From Medicago truncatula (Eukaryota; Streptophyta; Magnoliopsida; Fabales; Fabaceae): a stretch of DNA of 64,000 bases. Within the stretch, counting starts at the first letter, position 1. Each line of letters begins with the position of its first letter. The notes beneath the pieces are model-generated. The model was not told the origin of the DNA, did no database searches, and saw only the letters and a program-made list of their open reading frames with translations. Position numbers and translations under genes: made by a program. Positions 10,989-22,658 of this stretch are shown here, one piece after another. The stretch lies in the NCBI RefSeq assembly GCF_003473485.1, contig NC_053045.1, positions 1,514,501 through 1,578,500 of the forward strand. Direction: 5' to 3'.

Positions 10989-13439
10989 CTACTGGTCCTG
11001 ATCCTGATGATGGTGCCTCCTCCTCGGCCTCTGGGCTCTCCTCCTGGTCAAAATCGGCGCGATCTGCTCCCTCATATGGGTCATGGCCTCAAACCACTGC
11101 TGAGGGGTCATGCTCATGACCTCCTTCTGGCCTAACTGCGCATCAGCGTAGGCAACAGCGCCACTAACCATGTCATAGGTGTCAGGCGAGCTTCTCGCCT
11201 CTTACCGCTGCCACTGCTCTGCAATGATCTACTCTTCATTTGCAGGCCTCGGAAGATCTCCTGGAATAGGTGGCAAGATCTGAGGGTGAGACACCCTAGT
11301 GTACCACAGGACATAGCCATCCGCCACCCGCGCCATGTATCCTCTCCTACCTGCTCACCCCGAGCGTCCGCCTTAAGCGTGTGAGTGCGGAAGTCGACGA
11401 ACATCTGCACAATGGAAGGCGGGGGGAGGTCCCTAACATCAGTCGGATGTCTGGGGATGGTCTGCACGTATCCGTACTGCCTCAAAACCCTCTCGGGCAA
11501 GTGACGGTACACCCTACGGACGCCGCACATAATCCATCCAGAATACCAGAAAACCTCCTCGAAGTCCTGGATCTCTCTGTGCTCCTCGTACGGCCGCCAG
11601 CATACATCATCTAACTGTATACGATCGAGCAGTGACCGATACGTGATCCCCTCCCCATGACCCTTTTGGAGCTTCCACCTCGCTGCAACCGGATAGTTTT
11701 CCAGGTAGTCAGTGTTGAGATCAACACTGAAAAACTCTGGAAAATGCGCCAAAAACCATGCCTGCACAAACCAAACAAATAACATTTATAAATTATTACG
11801 CACGGAAAAATATAACAAAAAATTAAAAGTTCACAAAATAATAAAGTTAACATAAATATAAAATTTCATTTTTCTTACAGTGAGCAGTGTCACGCTTCCC
11901 CCAAGCGCTCTGTGTCCAGGCCTACATGCATCCGTCAACTCGCCGTATAGGTAGGCGAGGGTCATAGCTCCCCAGGAATAATTACGCATCCCTGCGTAGC
12001 CGTCCGCCATGGTCGTCAAATATATCAGCTCGATGCGCTTGTTGCTTCTATCGCCAAACAACAAGCATCCGACCAAGTACAGAAGGTAACACCGGACGCA
12101 GTATGACCTGACCCTCGCCAGCTCCTCAACCTCCTCAGGATCCTCCGTATCCGCCAATACGTTGGCCCTACCAAGGTACGAGGTATAGAAGTCCCTCAGC
12201 CTGGGGTAGCTAATGTACCCACCGTACTCCTGGTTGCAGATCTTCTCAGCCTCATGCTGGGCCACACCCAGATACGTCATCAGCAGTGCCGCTCCCTCAT
12301 GCTTGGGCATCTTCTTCCCATGATCCAACATCCGCCCCTCAATAGGAAGATGCGTGAGACATGCGACATCATCCAATGTCACAGTCATCTCCCCCATCGG
12401 CATGTGGAATGTGCTGGTCTCAGGATGCCAGCTCTCGCATAAAGTAAGCAGCAGGGCATGAGGCACGGTGGAGTACCCCAAGTAGACCAAATCATGTAGC
12501 CCGCTCTGCTGAAGCGCATCCCAAAACCAATTCTCATTCCCGTTAGGGCGTCCGAGAGTGAGAATCTTCGCCCCATGATTAATCGGTTTAAGCACGCGGG
12601 TCTTACGAACCTGAAATAATAGAAAAATAAATATGGATATAATAATTAAACATAAAAACACATAACAGTGTATATAATAATTAAAAACACATATAAACAA
12701 AACAATTAAACATAAAAAATAGAATTAAAAAAATAAACATATAACAGTGTATATAATAATTAAAACAAACACACATTTAAAGAAAATAATTAAACATAAA
12801 GAAAAAGAATTAAAAAAAACACATATAGAGGTGGATATAATAATAAAAACAAACACACATTTAAAGAAAATATTTTAACATAAAGAAAAATCAATTAAAA
12901 AAAACACATATAAAAGTGGATATAATAATTAAACAAACACACATTTAAATTAAAGAAAATATTTTAACATAAAGAAAAAACAATTAAAAAAATACACTTA
13001 CATTATTTGAATTATACCAGAGTGGCAACGCCACATGACCGGCATAAGAGTGGAGCAAGGACAAGTCAGCCGGTCCACTAGGAAAGGGAGGGTCCGTAGG
13101 TAACACCTCCGGTGCAGCAGCTGCTGCAATGTCATCCTCGTCTCCTGCATCCTGCTTATGTGGTATATGATCCTGGTCATATCCACCATCCGTCACATCA
13201 TGTTGTACCTGATCCTGATAGTTCAGGTACTCCACCCCAGTCTGGTGAACAGGCTGTGACGGGTCAACAACCTGTGACTCTTCAGGCTGTGTAGCCTGAG
13301 AGCTTCCTGAGCCATCTCCCCTCCGACTTCTACCCCTCTTTGGGATGTGGCCGCTCTGTCTCTCCCTGCGGTGGCTCTGAGTCATGGCACGCCTACCACC
13401 AATCATCTTCGATGGATCAATGGGGTCCTGATCGACCAT
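10989..13439 (-). pseudogene. Plant mobile domain (PMD) protein gene, frameshifted; 'Ser/Thr phosphatase 7 long form homolog' type
   Basis: Exons: 13002-13439 (146 codons; hydrophilic, Ser/Gln/Asp-rich, basic RRERQ and RGRSRRG stretches), 11879-12610 (244 codons) and from 11761 downward. Splice sites are canonical. Exon 2 carries the PMD core: LHDLVYLGYSTVPHALLLTL, ESWHPETSTFHMPMGEMTVT, LDDVACLTHLPIEGR, then WGAMTLAYLYGELTDACR. Exon 3 continues AWFLAHFPEFF and LLDRIQLDDVCWRPYEEHRE. Near 11340 the natural sequence changes frame (MARVADGYVLWYTRVSHPQI lies in another frame). That frame then meets TAG near 11235 and TAA near 11205 before the C-terminal MTPQQWFEAM and the H/Q/D-rich tail ending at 10989. 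PMD proteins such as MAIN and MAIL1 act in meristem maintenance and silencing; transposon-borne relatives have no proven role. The gene is inside TIRs and looks recently broken. Confidence 0.85.
12650..12995. repeat. Diverged tandem repeat in PMD intron 1
   Basis: The phrase 'tataataattaaaa..aaacacacatttaaagaaaat' recurs about every 80-84 bases (near 12671, 12750, 12834 and 12918) with 'aaacataaagaaaaa' between. It is AT-rich and intronic. Confidence 0.65.
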
Positions 13440-13499
13440 ATCTACAAAAAAAATAATAAAATTAACATCATTTCAATAACCTAATCAAACACATTAAAC

Positions 13500-14040
13500 C
13501 TAAACTAAACTAAACTAAACATAATTAAACCTAAACTAAACAAAACATAATTAAACCTAATTAAACATAAACATAAACATAAACACATTAAACATAAACA
13601 CATTAAACCTAAACTAAACATAAACAAATTAACATTAACATTAAAATGAACATAATTCTCGTGTAACCTAAACTAACTAAAAAATCAAAATAAACTTAAC
13701 CAAACTATAATTAACATCATTTCTATCATTTCCATAACTAAACTAACTAAATAATCAATAAAATTGTCATTGAGACATTTTATCGAACACTTTGTGTGCA
13801 AAGTATAAAACATATTCAAATTGTGTTCATTTGCCACCATTCAAAGCCACATTATAATTTAAACTACATATGCAACATCTACATTCATTTATCAATACAT
13901 AAACTACACATGCAATGATGAAATTGTCAATTCATTTATAAAACCTAACCACATGCAAACTACTCAATTTTTTTAAAAAACTTAACATAAACAAATTAAC
14001 ATTAACATTAAAATGATTGACACAACTTACTTGTGATAAT
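13500..14040. repeat. Low-complexity 'ctaaactaaac/ttaaacata' tract upstream of the PMD gene
   Basis: Short iterations of cctaaactaaac and attaaacataaac fill 13500-13640, and looser versions run on to about 13740. They lie inside the transposon between the PMD start and the right TIR. No gene was seen. The pattern resembles, but is not, a telomeric repeat. Confidence 0.6.
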
Positions 14041-14319
14041 GTGCACTTGATTTGCTTGCAATTCGTGAAAATGGATTTGGTGAAGATTGGAGAGAATTTG
14101 AGAATTTTGAATGTTTTTTTGTAAATGGGAGGTTCTGGTTCTGCGTTCTGGTTATGTCCAGATTTCCTCGGCAGTTAACTACCGAGGAAAACCTCAGTAG
14201 TATGCTGCCGCCGGTTTACTCAAAACTTCGGCAGTTAACTGCCGAAGGGCATTTTTGTATTTTACTCGTGTGGCACAACCATACTATATGTGGGAGCAGC
14301 AATTCTAAAAAAAAAATTA

Positions 14320-14683
14320 GGGTTAACGTGTTTTTTGTCGAATAAATATATATTAACATTTTGTTTTAGTAAAAAAAAAATTATTCAATTTTTAATTCCG
14401 AAAGTTTTCTATCTTCAATTTTTTTGCTCTATTTTTAAAGTAAATCACATGTCCTTTTAAAAAAATAAAAATAAACTCGTACGTATAATTCATATTTTTC
14501 AATACAATGTTGCATAAAAATTTATAATATTATAAGAATTTTTTAACAAAATATGAATTGAATATGAATTTTTATATTTTTGGCGATTAGAAATTCATAT
14601 TTAATTCATGTTTTGTTGAAAAATTCTATTTTTTTAAAAGATTTTTACAATATTCTACCCAATTTTGTTAAATAATACATTTG

Positions 14684-14744
<61 letters not shown>

Positions 14745-14872
14745 TTGACTTAAAAATATAGACAAAAAGTTGTGATTGAAAATGTTCTATGGATTAAAAG
14801 TCAAAGGACAATTTTACATGGACTAAAATTAAAAGTTGATATATTTATAAGGACCAAAAACATATTTAACCT
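14320..14872. mobile_element. Candidate Mutator-like MITE next to the PMD element
   Basis: The left end reads gggttaacgtgttttttgtc. The reverse complement of the right end reads aggttaaatatgtttttggtcc, the same terminal family as the element at 22135-22658. Nine-base flanks aaaaaatta (14311-14319) and aaaaaatca (14873-14881) match at 8 of 9 positions, but they are A-rich. A (TA)n run at about 14686-14736 sits inside. The left TIR is weak. Confidence 0.5.
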
Positions 14873-15189
14873 AAAAAATCATGAATAAATGTGTAAACAT
14901 TCTAAAAATCTAAAGATGACAATTCGACCCAAGTCCAATAATGGACACCCGCAAAATATACACATGATGGTTTTAAGTTTGGATAATTATTCGTAAATTC
15001 GAACGGATAGAGGCACGAATACCGACACTCTGGTGCCTAGTAGTCAGTCTCACATCCACACATTATATTTATATATACACACACTATAATTGTAATTTTA
15101 CGTAATATTAAAATTAGTTAATTAATCTTAAGTCCTTGATATTTATTGTAATATGCATTTGTTTTTTATATTTTTGATCATTTATAGAT

Positions 15190-15485
15190 AGGAATAGCAA
15201 AGTGGGTCGGCTCGTCCCATTTAGATCTGTCTCGCGCCTAAGTTCGCCAAAAGCAGGATGAGATGGACTCAGTCAATTTAGGTGACAAAGTCAAACATTC
15301 TATTTCGTCCCGCTTTATGGTGGGTTAACGAGTTGTTGGGCTCGCCCGTCCTGTTTAGACATGTTTCGCTTAAGCCTGCAAAAAAAAAAAAAGACGAGAT
15401 GGACCGAGTCGATTTAGGTAACAAAGTTCAAAATTTCATCTCGTCATGCCTTACGGCGGGGTAAACGAGTTTGCGGGCTGGTCCA
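15190..15485. repeat. Two diverged ~140-bp GC-richer direct repeats
   Basis: Phrases around 'tcggctcgtccc..tttagatctgtctcgc', 'gagatggactcagtcaatttaggtgacaaagt' recur at about +140 as 'gggctcgcccgtcc..tttagacatgtttcgc', 'gagatggaccgagtcgatttaggtaacaaagt'. Style resembles subterminal repeats of hAT elements. No TIR pair or ORF was found. Confidence 0.5.
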
Positions 15486-15562
15486 TTAAAAAAACATGAT
15501 TTTTAATGCGTTTTATTAACAAGTTTATTGTTTTAAAAAATATGTGGTTGTTATTTATAAAA

Positions 15563-15720
15563 GAGTTAAATATGTTTTTATCCCTATAAATATATAAAAT
15601 TTTTGTTTTAATTCCTCTAAAATTTTCCTTCGACTTTTAGTCCATGTAAAATTTTCAATCACTACTTTTGGTTCCTATTTTTAAGTTAATTCATGTATTT
15701 TTTTTAATGAAATGTGTAGT
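15563..15720 (+). repeat. Solitary Mutator-like terminal sequence
   Basis: Begins gagttaaatatgttttta and shares 'ttttagtccatgtaaaattttcaatcac' with the minus strand of 14740-14872. It is one end of the same family with no matching partner found downstream, so it is a truncated copy. Confidence 0.45.
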
Positions 15721-17379
15721 ATATTCAGGGTCGGGATGTGCATAAATGTGTAGTATGTTAAGTCTTAAAGCGAAAGTTTAGATGAGGTCTTTAAATAAAA
15801 AAAAAAAAAAATTTTTGGTTGAGTTATTTAATTTTATTTCTTGAGCCAATAATGATGGTGAAGATAAATTACAATAACTATAAATTATAATGATGATTAT
15901 AAAAAAAAAATTATAACGAATCTTGACTTATTAAGTACTTTCTGTCAATTACATGGAACAAGTCTATATTATTTCAACTGGAGGCCAATTTTAAAGAACA
16001 AAAAATTTGGGAGTCTAAAGCCCTTGCACACACAGCTCTCCAATGAGTGTTAGACCTTCAATTTAACAACGTGGATTTCGCCTTTGATTCTAAACGAGTT
16101 GTTGATCATGTTAATTATGATGTAAATGACTTTAATGAGTTTGGTTTTATAATTTTTGCTTATAGATGGTTGTTTTTTTTTTTTTGAACAAGCTTATAGA
16201 TAGATGGTTGTTACAACAGAGTTTGTAGAGCTCTCATGTTGAGTTTAATAGGAGGTAAGTCAATGAGGTCGCTCACGAGTTAGTTCAGACAACCTTATTA
16301 AATCTTAACTTTCATATTATAGATGGTGCACCTTTATGCATTTGAAACATTTTACCTAATAAAATGAAATGAATTTCTTTCCTAAAAATTGTGGTCTTTT
16401 GTGGAGGACGACGGGCCTTATTAGTGACGGCGGAATATGCTTGCTGAGTCTGATTCGTTGTCTCTGAATATTGACAAACACAATTAACCCCTTTATCATC
16501 GTATCCTATAATAGATCCAAAAAAATGATAAATTGATTTGAAACGTATATTTTACAAATTACACTAAATATTTGTTAATTGACCCTTTTATTCACGTTTT
16601 TAGATCCAACAAGCGTGGAAATTTGAGAACCACAACAACCTTCTCTTTAACCTTATGCATGCATGGTCCCCAACTAAGTGATGTATTCAGACAAATTTAG
16701 TAAAATAACGTGAATGAAATGCTATTAGCTAGGAGCTAGCTTACGTGAAATTTGCATAACCTTACGATTTACATGGGTGTAAAGGGAAAACAAAATGCTC
16801 AATCAAGATGATCCTTAATCCAATGAAATTTTTTCCAACACTCACATTTGGATATGCGTTATCATGTAAAATCTCACGTCCAATGTAAGTTGGACGCGAT
16901 ATTCATATGAAGCTACAACATGTAGCTTGTGTGTTGCCATGAGATTTGATCATATTATTTGTCAAAATTCAATGTGGATTCAAACATTTTAAAATTTTTG
17001 TAACAATTTTTTTTTCTATCTTTTCATTGATTAAAAACAATGAAGAGGAAGAAGAAAAGTAAGAGTAAGAGAATGAGTTGTATAAAAATTGTTGAAAAAT
17101 ACTAATTAATTTAATAAAGAAAAGCATGCATGAATATAAAAATGAAAACGTGGAGGAAGGAAGTATGCAAAAAGATAGAGAATAGAGATAGAACCGGTTC
17201 TTCCCCGTAACAAAATACTATAGTAAAAGTGAGAAAGAACGAACGAACGAGTGGCTTATATGATATGAATGCGATACTGAGTGATAACGAAATTGATATA
17301 AAAACAAACTCAACAAAAAGAGATAACATGTCCTCATCATCATTGCTGCTGTTAACAGCAATCACTAGCATTATTAGCA
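15721..17379. other. Intergenic, upstream of the Rossmann-fold gene
   Basis: AT-rich, with short A- and T-runs and no supported coding region. 15990-16400 contains phrases resembling a decayed LINE 3' reverse-transcriptase/RNase H tail but too broken to call. The last few hundred bases should hold the promoter of the gene starting at 17380; no TATA box was clear enough to mark. Confidence 0.4.
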
Positions 17380-19821
17380 ATGTCTTTCTCTCTCTTTAGC
17401 TTTTCTTCCACTCTTACAACAACCACCGCCACACCGCTTCCAAAATTCAGATTCAGAGTCTCTTCCGTCATGGCATCCACTGTAACCACCACTAAAGTTG
17501 CTCCGGCCGTCATTGTCGGCGGTGGAAGAGTTGGAAAGGCTTTAGAAGGTATGGGAGATGGTCAAGACCTTCTTGTCAAACGTGGTGATTCAATTCCTCT
17601 TGATTTTGAAGGTCCTATTTTGGTTTGTACTAGAAATGATGATCTTGATTCTGTTCTTCAAACCACTCCTCTTTCCAGATGGAAAGGTACGTGTAAATGC
17701 TCATTATTTCACTGTTTCCGACAACTTATGGAAACAAACAACTTATTATTACCTCTTTTCAGAATACCTTATTCAGTATACAAAGACAGTTTGACTTAAT
17801 TTTATAATGTCTTATAGAATTAGCTTATTCACAAGCATTTATGCTATAAGGTGCAAATTATCTTGTTTATCTAAACGGATTTAAGATATTGAGTTACAAA
17901 AAAATGTAACCTAAGCTATAAACAGTTTTCATGGTCTATCTTGGAGAGTTTATGGAAATAAGCTGAAAACAGTTTATGAATATGTAATAAGTTGTTTTCG
18001 TAAACTCTATCAAACAGTCACACACATGCTTATGCCAGTAGATAAGTGCAAATAAGTCAATCCAAAAAAGCCATTAGTTCCATAAGTATCACAACCTTCA
18101 GGGTAAACATCTTAATTAAGTGCTTATAACATGATTTTTTTATCGTATCGTCAAATTGTTTTATGCGTTGTAAAGTTATAACTTATAAGATGTTTTCATT
18201 GGCAATCTTAGAGAGCTTTTGAAAATAAGCTCAAACCAGCTTACGCCAATCATAGAGAGCTTTTGAAAATAAGCTGAAACCAGCTTACAGACAAGTCATA
18301 AGCTTTCCAACAGTCTCACAAGTGCTTATACATGTAGATAAGCTCAAATCTGTTATCTAAAAAGGCCTGACTCCATGATATGTTACAAACTGTACACTTC
18401 AAATGGAAGTTCTGTACGAGTGTTTGATATTTGTACAATATCGACACATGTGATTGTAGAAAATCAATTTCACCTTTTCAAGTTATTATCTGTGTTGATG
18501 TTTGTGTCTTTTCTGGTGTCAACACTTGACAAAACTACAATTTAGCACTTCTTAAATGTTAAGAGATCGTTTATTATTTTTAATGACATAAAAGTGAGAG
18601 GGATTTTTGAGGAACTAATTATGGATTTAGTTTTAATTTTTACTATTGATTGTTGGAAAAAGTACTAATGAGTTGTTACTATTGTTTGGTGTGGCAGATT
18701 TGGTGTTTTTCCAGAATGGAATGTTGGAACCGTGGCTTGAGAGCAAAGGTTTGAAAGATGGGAACCAAGTCTTGGCATATTTCGCAGTGTCAAAACTTGG
18801 AGAGTCCCCTATTGATGGTAAGACTGATACCAATCCTGAAGGATTGACAGCTGCTTATGGCAAGTGGTCTTCGGCTGTTTCTGAAAGATTGCAAGCTGGA
18901 GGCCTCTCTTGCAAGGTAGTATTCATTTTTAATTAATCATATCTTGCCATTTGCAAAGTTTTCTTGTTTTGGTTTCTTTAATAAAACCATATTTTACGTC
19001 TCTTTTTTCTTTTTGGGAGATATTAGTGTTTTAATTCTCATGTGTTATTGTATTTATGAATTGCTTAACAATTTTTCTGGTTTGATTACGCGAGTATCAT
19101 TGGGGTCCATTTAAGTCAGAATCTTTAGATGAAGATCATTTGGCTCATGATTTGAGATTTGTAAATCAGATTTGAAAAATAAACTTGAATTAGGAGTCAT
19201 CCAATCTTCATTCAGCGGTTTTGATTTAGCGACGGCATGAAAGGAGTGTTTTCTCTGACTCTGATAATTCTCATCCGTTATTTTTCTATCTTAGATGTTG
19301 GTTTCCTAAGATTAGAGGGATTTATTTTAACAAAAAATCTATTATTTAAAGAATTTACATTTATAAATGTTAATTTTTTTTATCAGTGTTTGTTGAGAAT
19401 TTTTTCATAATTAACTTGAAATAGATAAGTCATGTGCTGATCTGTCTTGAAAGCCAGGTTTTGGATAAAGAAGCATTTCAAAAGCAGATGTTAGAGAAGC
19501 TCATATGGATTTGTTCTGTCATGCTTGTTGGAGCGCGTCATGGAGGGGTTTCTGTTGGTGTTGTGGAAAAGGAATTCCACCTTGAAGTAAGTAAGCTTTG
19601 CTATTGCCATTTTCTCAAAGTTAATATGTGCTTATTTTGTCAATCAACATTTGGTTGGATTAAAGAAAATTTTATAACATTCACATGCATGTATTGAAAT
19701 TGTGTATTTAAGATAGTTGGAGATTGCAATCAGTGAGTTGGATTAGGGAAATTCAATGTTTATAATGAATTATTAAGCGGAGTAAATCATCTGAGAGTTA
19801 CTCCTACTGTCAACGTATTAC

Positions 19822-19854
<33 letters not shown>

Positions 19855-20982
19855 CAACACACACACACAAACATTGTGTCAGTGTTATCATGTATGGTCA
19901 GATGCATGTAACTATGTACATTTTTCTTCTTTTGTCCAAAAGTAAAATTCAGTGTTCTTTATCATTTTAGTATTGCTATATGGGTCATATTTTTAATTTT
20001 TAAATGGTTTTTACTTTGTACTCTATCAATTCCTGTGTGCAAATAAGGGTAAGGAACAAATGAATAGGTAGCAGGTTCTATGTTTTGGGTGAAACCAAGT
20101 TAAAATGAAATATGTTCAAAGTTCAATCTATTTATTCATTTGTTGGTCTCTGTTTGAAGAGTTTGATCTTGTATCTAAAGAGCCTGTGTTAAAAATTGAT
20201 TACCTATGCGTTTTAGATAAAATCTAAAAGCTTTACAGAACACAGATGAACCATGTTGCAACTGTGAAAATTGAACATAATGAAAAACACAATCAGAACT
20301 GAACTAACTGATGTTTGCACTTTCAGTTATGTAGCCTGATAGCAGAACTAGCATCAGCAGCAGCTAGTGAAAAGGGGTTAACGTTTGAACAAGCCATGGA
20401 AGACCGTTTGTGTGCGTACTCCCGAGCTGTTGCTCACTTTCCCACGGCAGTTAAGGAGGTAAAGATGAAACATTTATAATATTTGCAAATTGCAGACGTC
20501 GATTCAATATATTGCATATAACCATACTGATAATTTGAGAATAAATTAGAGGTGTGTGTACCTGCCATAGTTGTATGATGATCTAGGATCTTTAGTCGAC
20601 ACAAAGAAGAAAAGATTGTGAGAGAATTTTGTTCTTTATCCGGTGAGGTAGGTGGCTAAGCCAGTCTTATAATTCCCAGATGAGGGTAAAGAGACCTCTT
20701 AGCACTTGGCAGCCTAACCAAAGAATAATCCTATTCATCACATTTCATTCATTAAATAAAGCCCAATTGCAATATTCATTTATAATTAAGTGCATTGTTA
20801 TAAATAAGAATTTATATGGTTAAAAAAAAATATTAATGTTTTAATCAATATCTATGTTATGTTTGCAGTTCAAATGGAGGAATGGTTGGTTTTATGCTCT
20901 TTCTGAGAAGGCTATTGCCCAAGGCAAGCAGGATCCATGTCCTCTGCATACCAAATGGCTTAAAGAGTTGAAAATTGTATAA
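17380..20982 (+). CDS. Plastid-targeted Rossmann-fold protein, ketopantoate reductase (ApbA/PanE)-like
   Basis: Five exons: 17380-17686, 18698-18915, 19458-19586, 20327-20458 and 20869-20982, total 900 bases, 299 residues. The first ~40 residues are Ser/Thr-rich with few acids (SFSSTLTTTTATPLPKFRFR), a typical chloroplast transit peptide; an internal Met (VMAST, codon 31) could begin a cytosolic form. The mature part opens with a beta-strand and glycine loop, VIVGGGRVGKAL, of NAD(P)-binding type. Then come VCTRNDDLDSVL and VFFQNGMLEPWL, and a helical C-terminal half (KLIWICSVMLVGARHGGVSV, ELASAAASEKGLTFEQAMED) resembling the C-terminal domain of ketopantoate reductases and 6-phosphogluconate-dehydrogenase-like folds. 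No enzyme activity is established from sequence, and the usual reductase lysine/glutamate pair could not be placed with confidence. Intron 1 (about 1 kb) is filled with repeat sequence. Confidence 0.9.
17800..18360. repeat. MITE-derived sequence in intron 1, with a short tandem duplication
   Basis: The intron contains recurring 'aagctgaaaacagtttatg', 'ataagctcaaa' and 'caaacagtcacacacatgct' phrases typical of one abundant MITE family, related to the sequence at 38278-38545. Inside it, 'gagagcttttgaaaataagc' occurs at about 18211 and 18255, a direct duplication of about 44 bp. Ends are too diverged to delimit. Confidence 0.5.
19819..19872. repeat. Compound microsatellite (CT)n(TA)n(CA)n
   Basis: A run of tctctctc, then tatatata, then acacacac lies in the intron between exons 3 and 4 of the Rossmann-fold gene. 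Confidence 0.9.
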
Positions 20983-22134
20983 GACTTGAAATTGAACTCT
21001 CACGTGTCACTAGGTCACTAGCTTCTAATAGCTATATATGTGTAGACTTTTAGTGACTAGCTTGAAAGAGTAAATTAGTTACTTACAGGCTTGTAGAATT
21101 TATCCACATGTAGATAACGATGTCCATTTTCATCATATTAGTACTTCAAAACATTGTAGTACTCGTTCTTTGAAAAATAAATAAAATAAGATTTGTATTT
21201 TTTTTTTACATGAGATGAGAGGTTTTTTCTTTTAAACCTTTAAAACAAGTGTGGGGGCTGATATTGGTTGGGAGATGCTATCTTTTGTGGTCCTTCCCCC
21301 TCATATGCTTGCTACAAGAAAATTTTACTTCATACCCCCATTGATAATCCTTATACCTCCACATTTTCACCAAATTACTTCATACCCCTATTAGTTGATT
21401 ACTAAAACAAGTAAAGTAAATTGAAATTATTTGACCAAGTTGTTAATCTTATCTTATCTTATGTTTATATTTATCCAATGTGTAAAAGTGGCAAAATGTG
21501 AGAGATAAGAATCCGTGATGGAAGAAAAATGGGGTCCCGTACCCGTGCGCGTTCAATGTCAAAAACAAATAAGTGAGTTTTCCAAATTAATAATTTTTTT
21601 TGCATCCACCAATCTAAACAATCCACCTACGTACACTACCAGTATACTAATCCATCGTAAATAAGAGTATTTATTTTATTTTATTTTGGGTCTAAGTAAA
21701 TAAGAATATTTATTTCCTTAAAAAAACACTTTTTTTTAGGGAAAATAAAGAGTATTTATTATTCAGAGTAAAAAAAAAGAGTATTTTATTAGTATTATTT
21801 TTTAGCAACATAATGTGACAAATAGCTCGGAGGAAATGTTGAAAGAAAATTTGAATTTGTAGATAAATTCAAATGAGAGTTAAGATAAAAAGTGATAGAT
21901 ATTTTGATTATTATTATTTTTTTTTTATAGATATTTAGATATCTTAAATATTTGATCTCTAATGTTATATTATATATCAGCGTATGACCATATTTTGGGG
22001 TGCTTGCATTGCATTGCATATCAACTATGGATCTGAAATGAATCATCTGCTGCCTACTCCCTTCCTAACCTGTCTGCTCTGCTGCCACTTTATATGTCTC
22101 CTTCTCTCTTGTCATTACCTCCTCATTTATAATT
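20983..22134. other. 3' UTR and intergenic
   Basis: The first ~200 bases are likely the 3' UTR of the preceding gene ('aaaataaataaaataag' near 21173 could serve polyadenylation). The rest is AT-rich with no supported gene; open frames at 21795-22184 lack any recognisable domain. Confidence 0.4.
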
Positions 22135-22658
22135 GGGTTAAATATGTTTTTGGTCCCTACGTTTTGCACGATTTTGAGAATTAGTCCTTACATTTCAATA
22201 AATGTTTTTAAAATCCCTACATTTTTCCTGAGTTAGTGTAAATAGTCCATATTGTCAAATTTCTAACGTGATGCCAATGTTGACGGTTCAATCTCGCCGG
22301 AAAACGGCGAAGAACTTCACCACGAACTTTCTCCGCAGCTTCGTAGATGCGGATCGCCGGTGTTCCTCACACTTCCGGTGAAATATGTTGGTTTAGAGGG
22401 GAAGATTTGGAGGCCGAAAGCGATGATGTTATCGTTGAAAGCGCTTGTTGTTGCGGGTGTGGAAGTTGTTGTGGTGGAGATTTGGTGGGGTGGGGTTGAA
22501 CTTGTTATGATGGCCTGTGTTTCATCAACATGACACTGATGGCAGGGACCAATTGCACTAACGGAGAAGAAATGTAGGAATTTTAAAAACATTCATTGAA
22601 ATGTAGGGACTATTTTCAAAATCGCGCAAAATGTAGGAACCAAAAACATATTTAACCC
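22135..22658. mobile_element. Pack-MULE-like element with captured beta-amylase fragment
   Basis: The left end reads gggttaaatatgtttttggt then 'ccctac'. The reverse complement of the right end reads gggttaaatatgtttttggt then 'tcctac'. Similarity continues past 'aaaatcgtgc/cgcgcaaaat'. Flanking 9-mers are tttataatt (22126-22134) and tttttaatt (22659-22667), 8 of 9 identical, as expected of Mutator-like transposition. Length is 524 bp. The interior is distinctly GC-rich and holds gene-derived sequence. Confidence 0.85.
22306..22500 (+). pseudogene. Beta-amylase exon fragment inside the Pack-MULE
   Basis: One open frame of about 65 codons reads SPVFLTLPVKYVGLEGK, then IWRPKAMMLSLKALVVAGVE, then VVVVEIWWGGVE. 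This matches the start of the glycoside hydrolase 14 (beta-amylase) domain, where PVFVxLPxD, the KAMxxSLxALxxAGVEG helix and the WWGxVE strand are hallmarks. The element has K where the family usually has the LPVD aspartate, and V for the glycine in AGVEG. No intron is seen inside. The rest of the ~450-residue domain is missing, so it cannot be an enzyme. The source gene is not in this window. Confidence 0.8.

Larger units (their letters stand above)
10393..14306. mobile_element. 3.9-kb TIR transposon carrying a PMD gene (Mutator-like, non-autonomous)
   Basis: The left end (from 10393) reads agaattgttcttcccacata then 'tagtatggctgtg'. The reverse complement of the right end (ending 14306) reads agaattgctgctcccacata then 'tagtatggttgtg'. 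Similarity continues about 115 bases, through 'acgagtaaaata', 'ttcggcagttaactgccgaa' and 'ttttgagtaaaccggcggca'. The flanks are A-runs on both sides, so a 9-bp duplication is possible but cannot be proven. The only gene inside is the PMD pseudogene; no MURA, hAT or other transposase was seen. PMD genes are known to travel in Mutator-like elements and retrotransposons, which supports the tentative class. Confidence 0.85.

Noticed and set aside
11381-11614. Plus-strand frame opposite PMD exon 3
   Set aside because: Antisense shadow of the PMD coding sequence.
13500-13640. Interstitial telomeric repeat
   Set aside because: The unit is ctaaactaaac / ttaaacata, not the plant telomere repeat ttaggg-type heptamer, and it lies within the PMD transposon.
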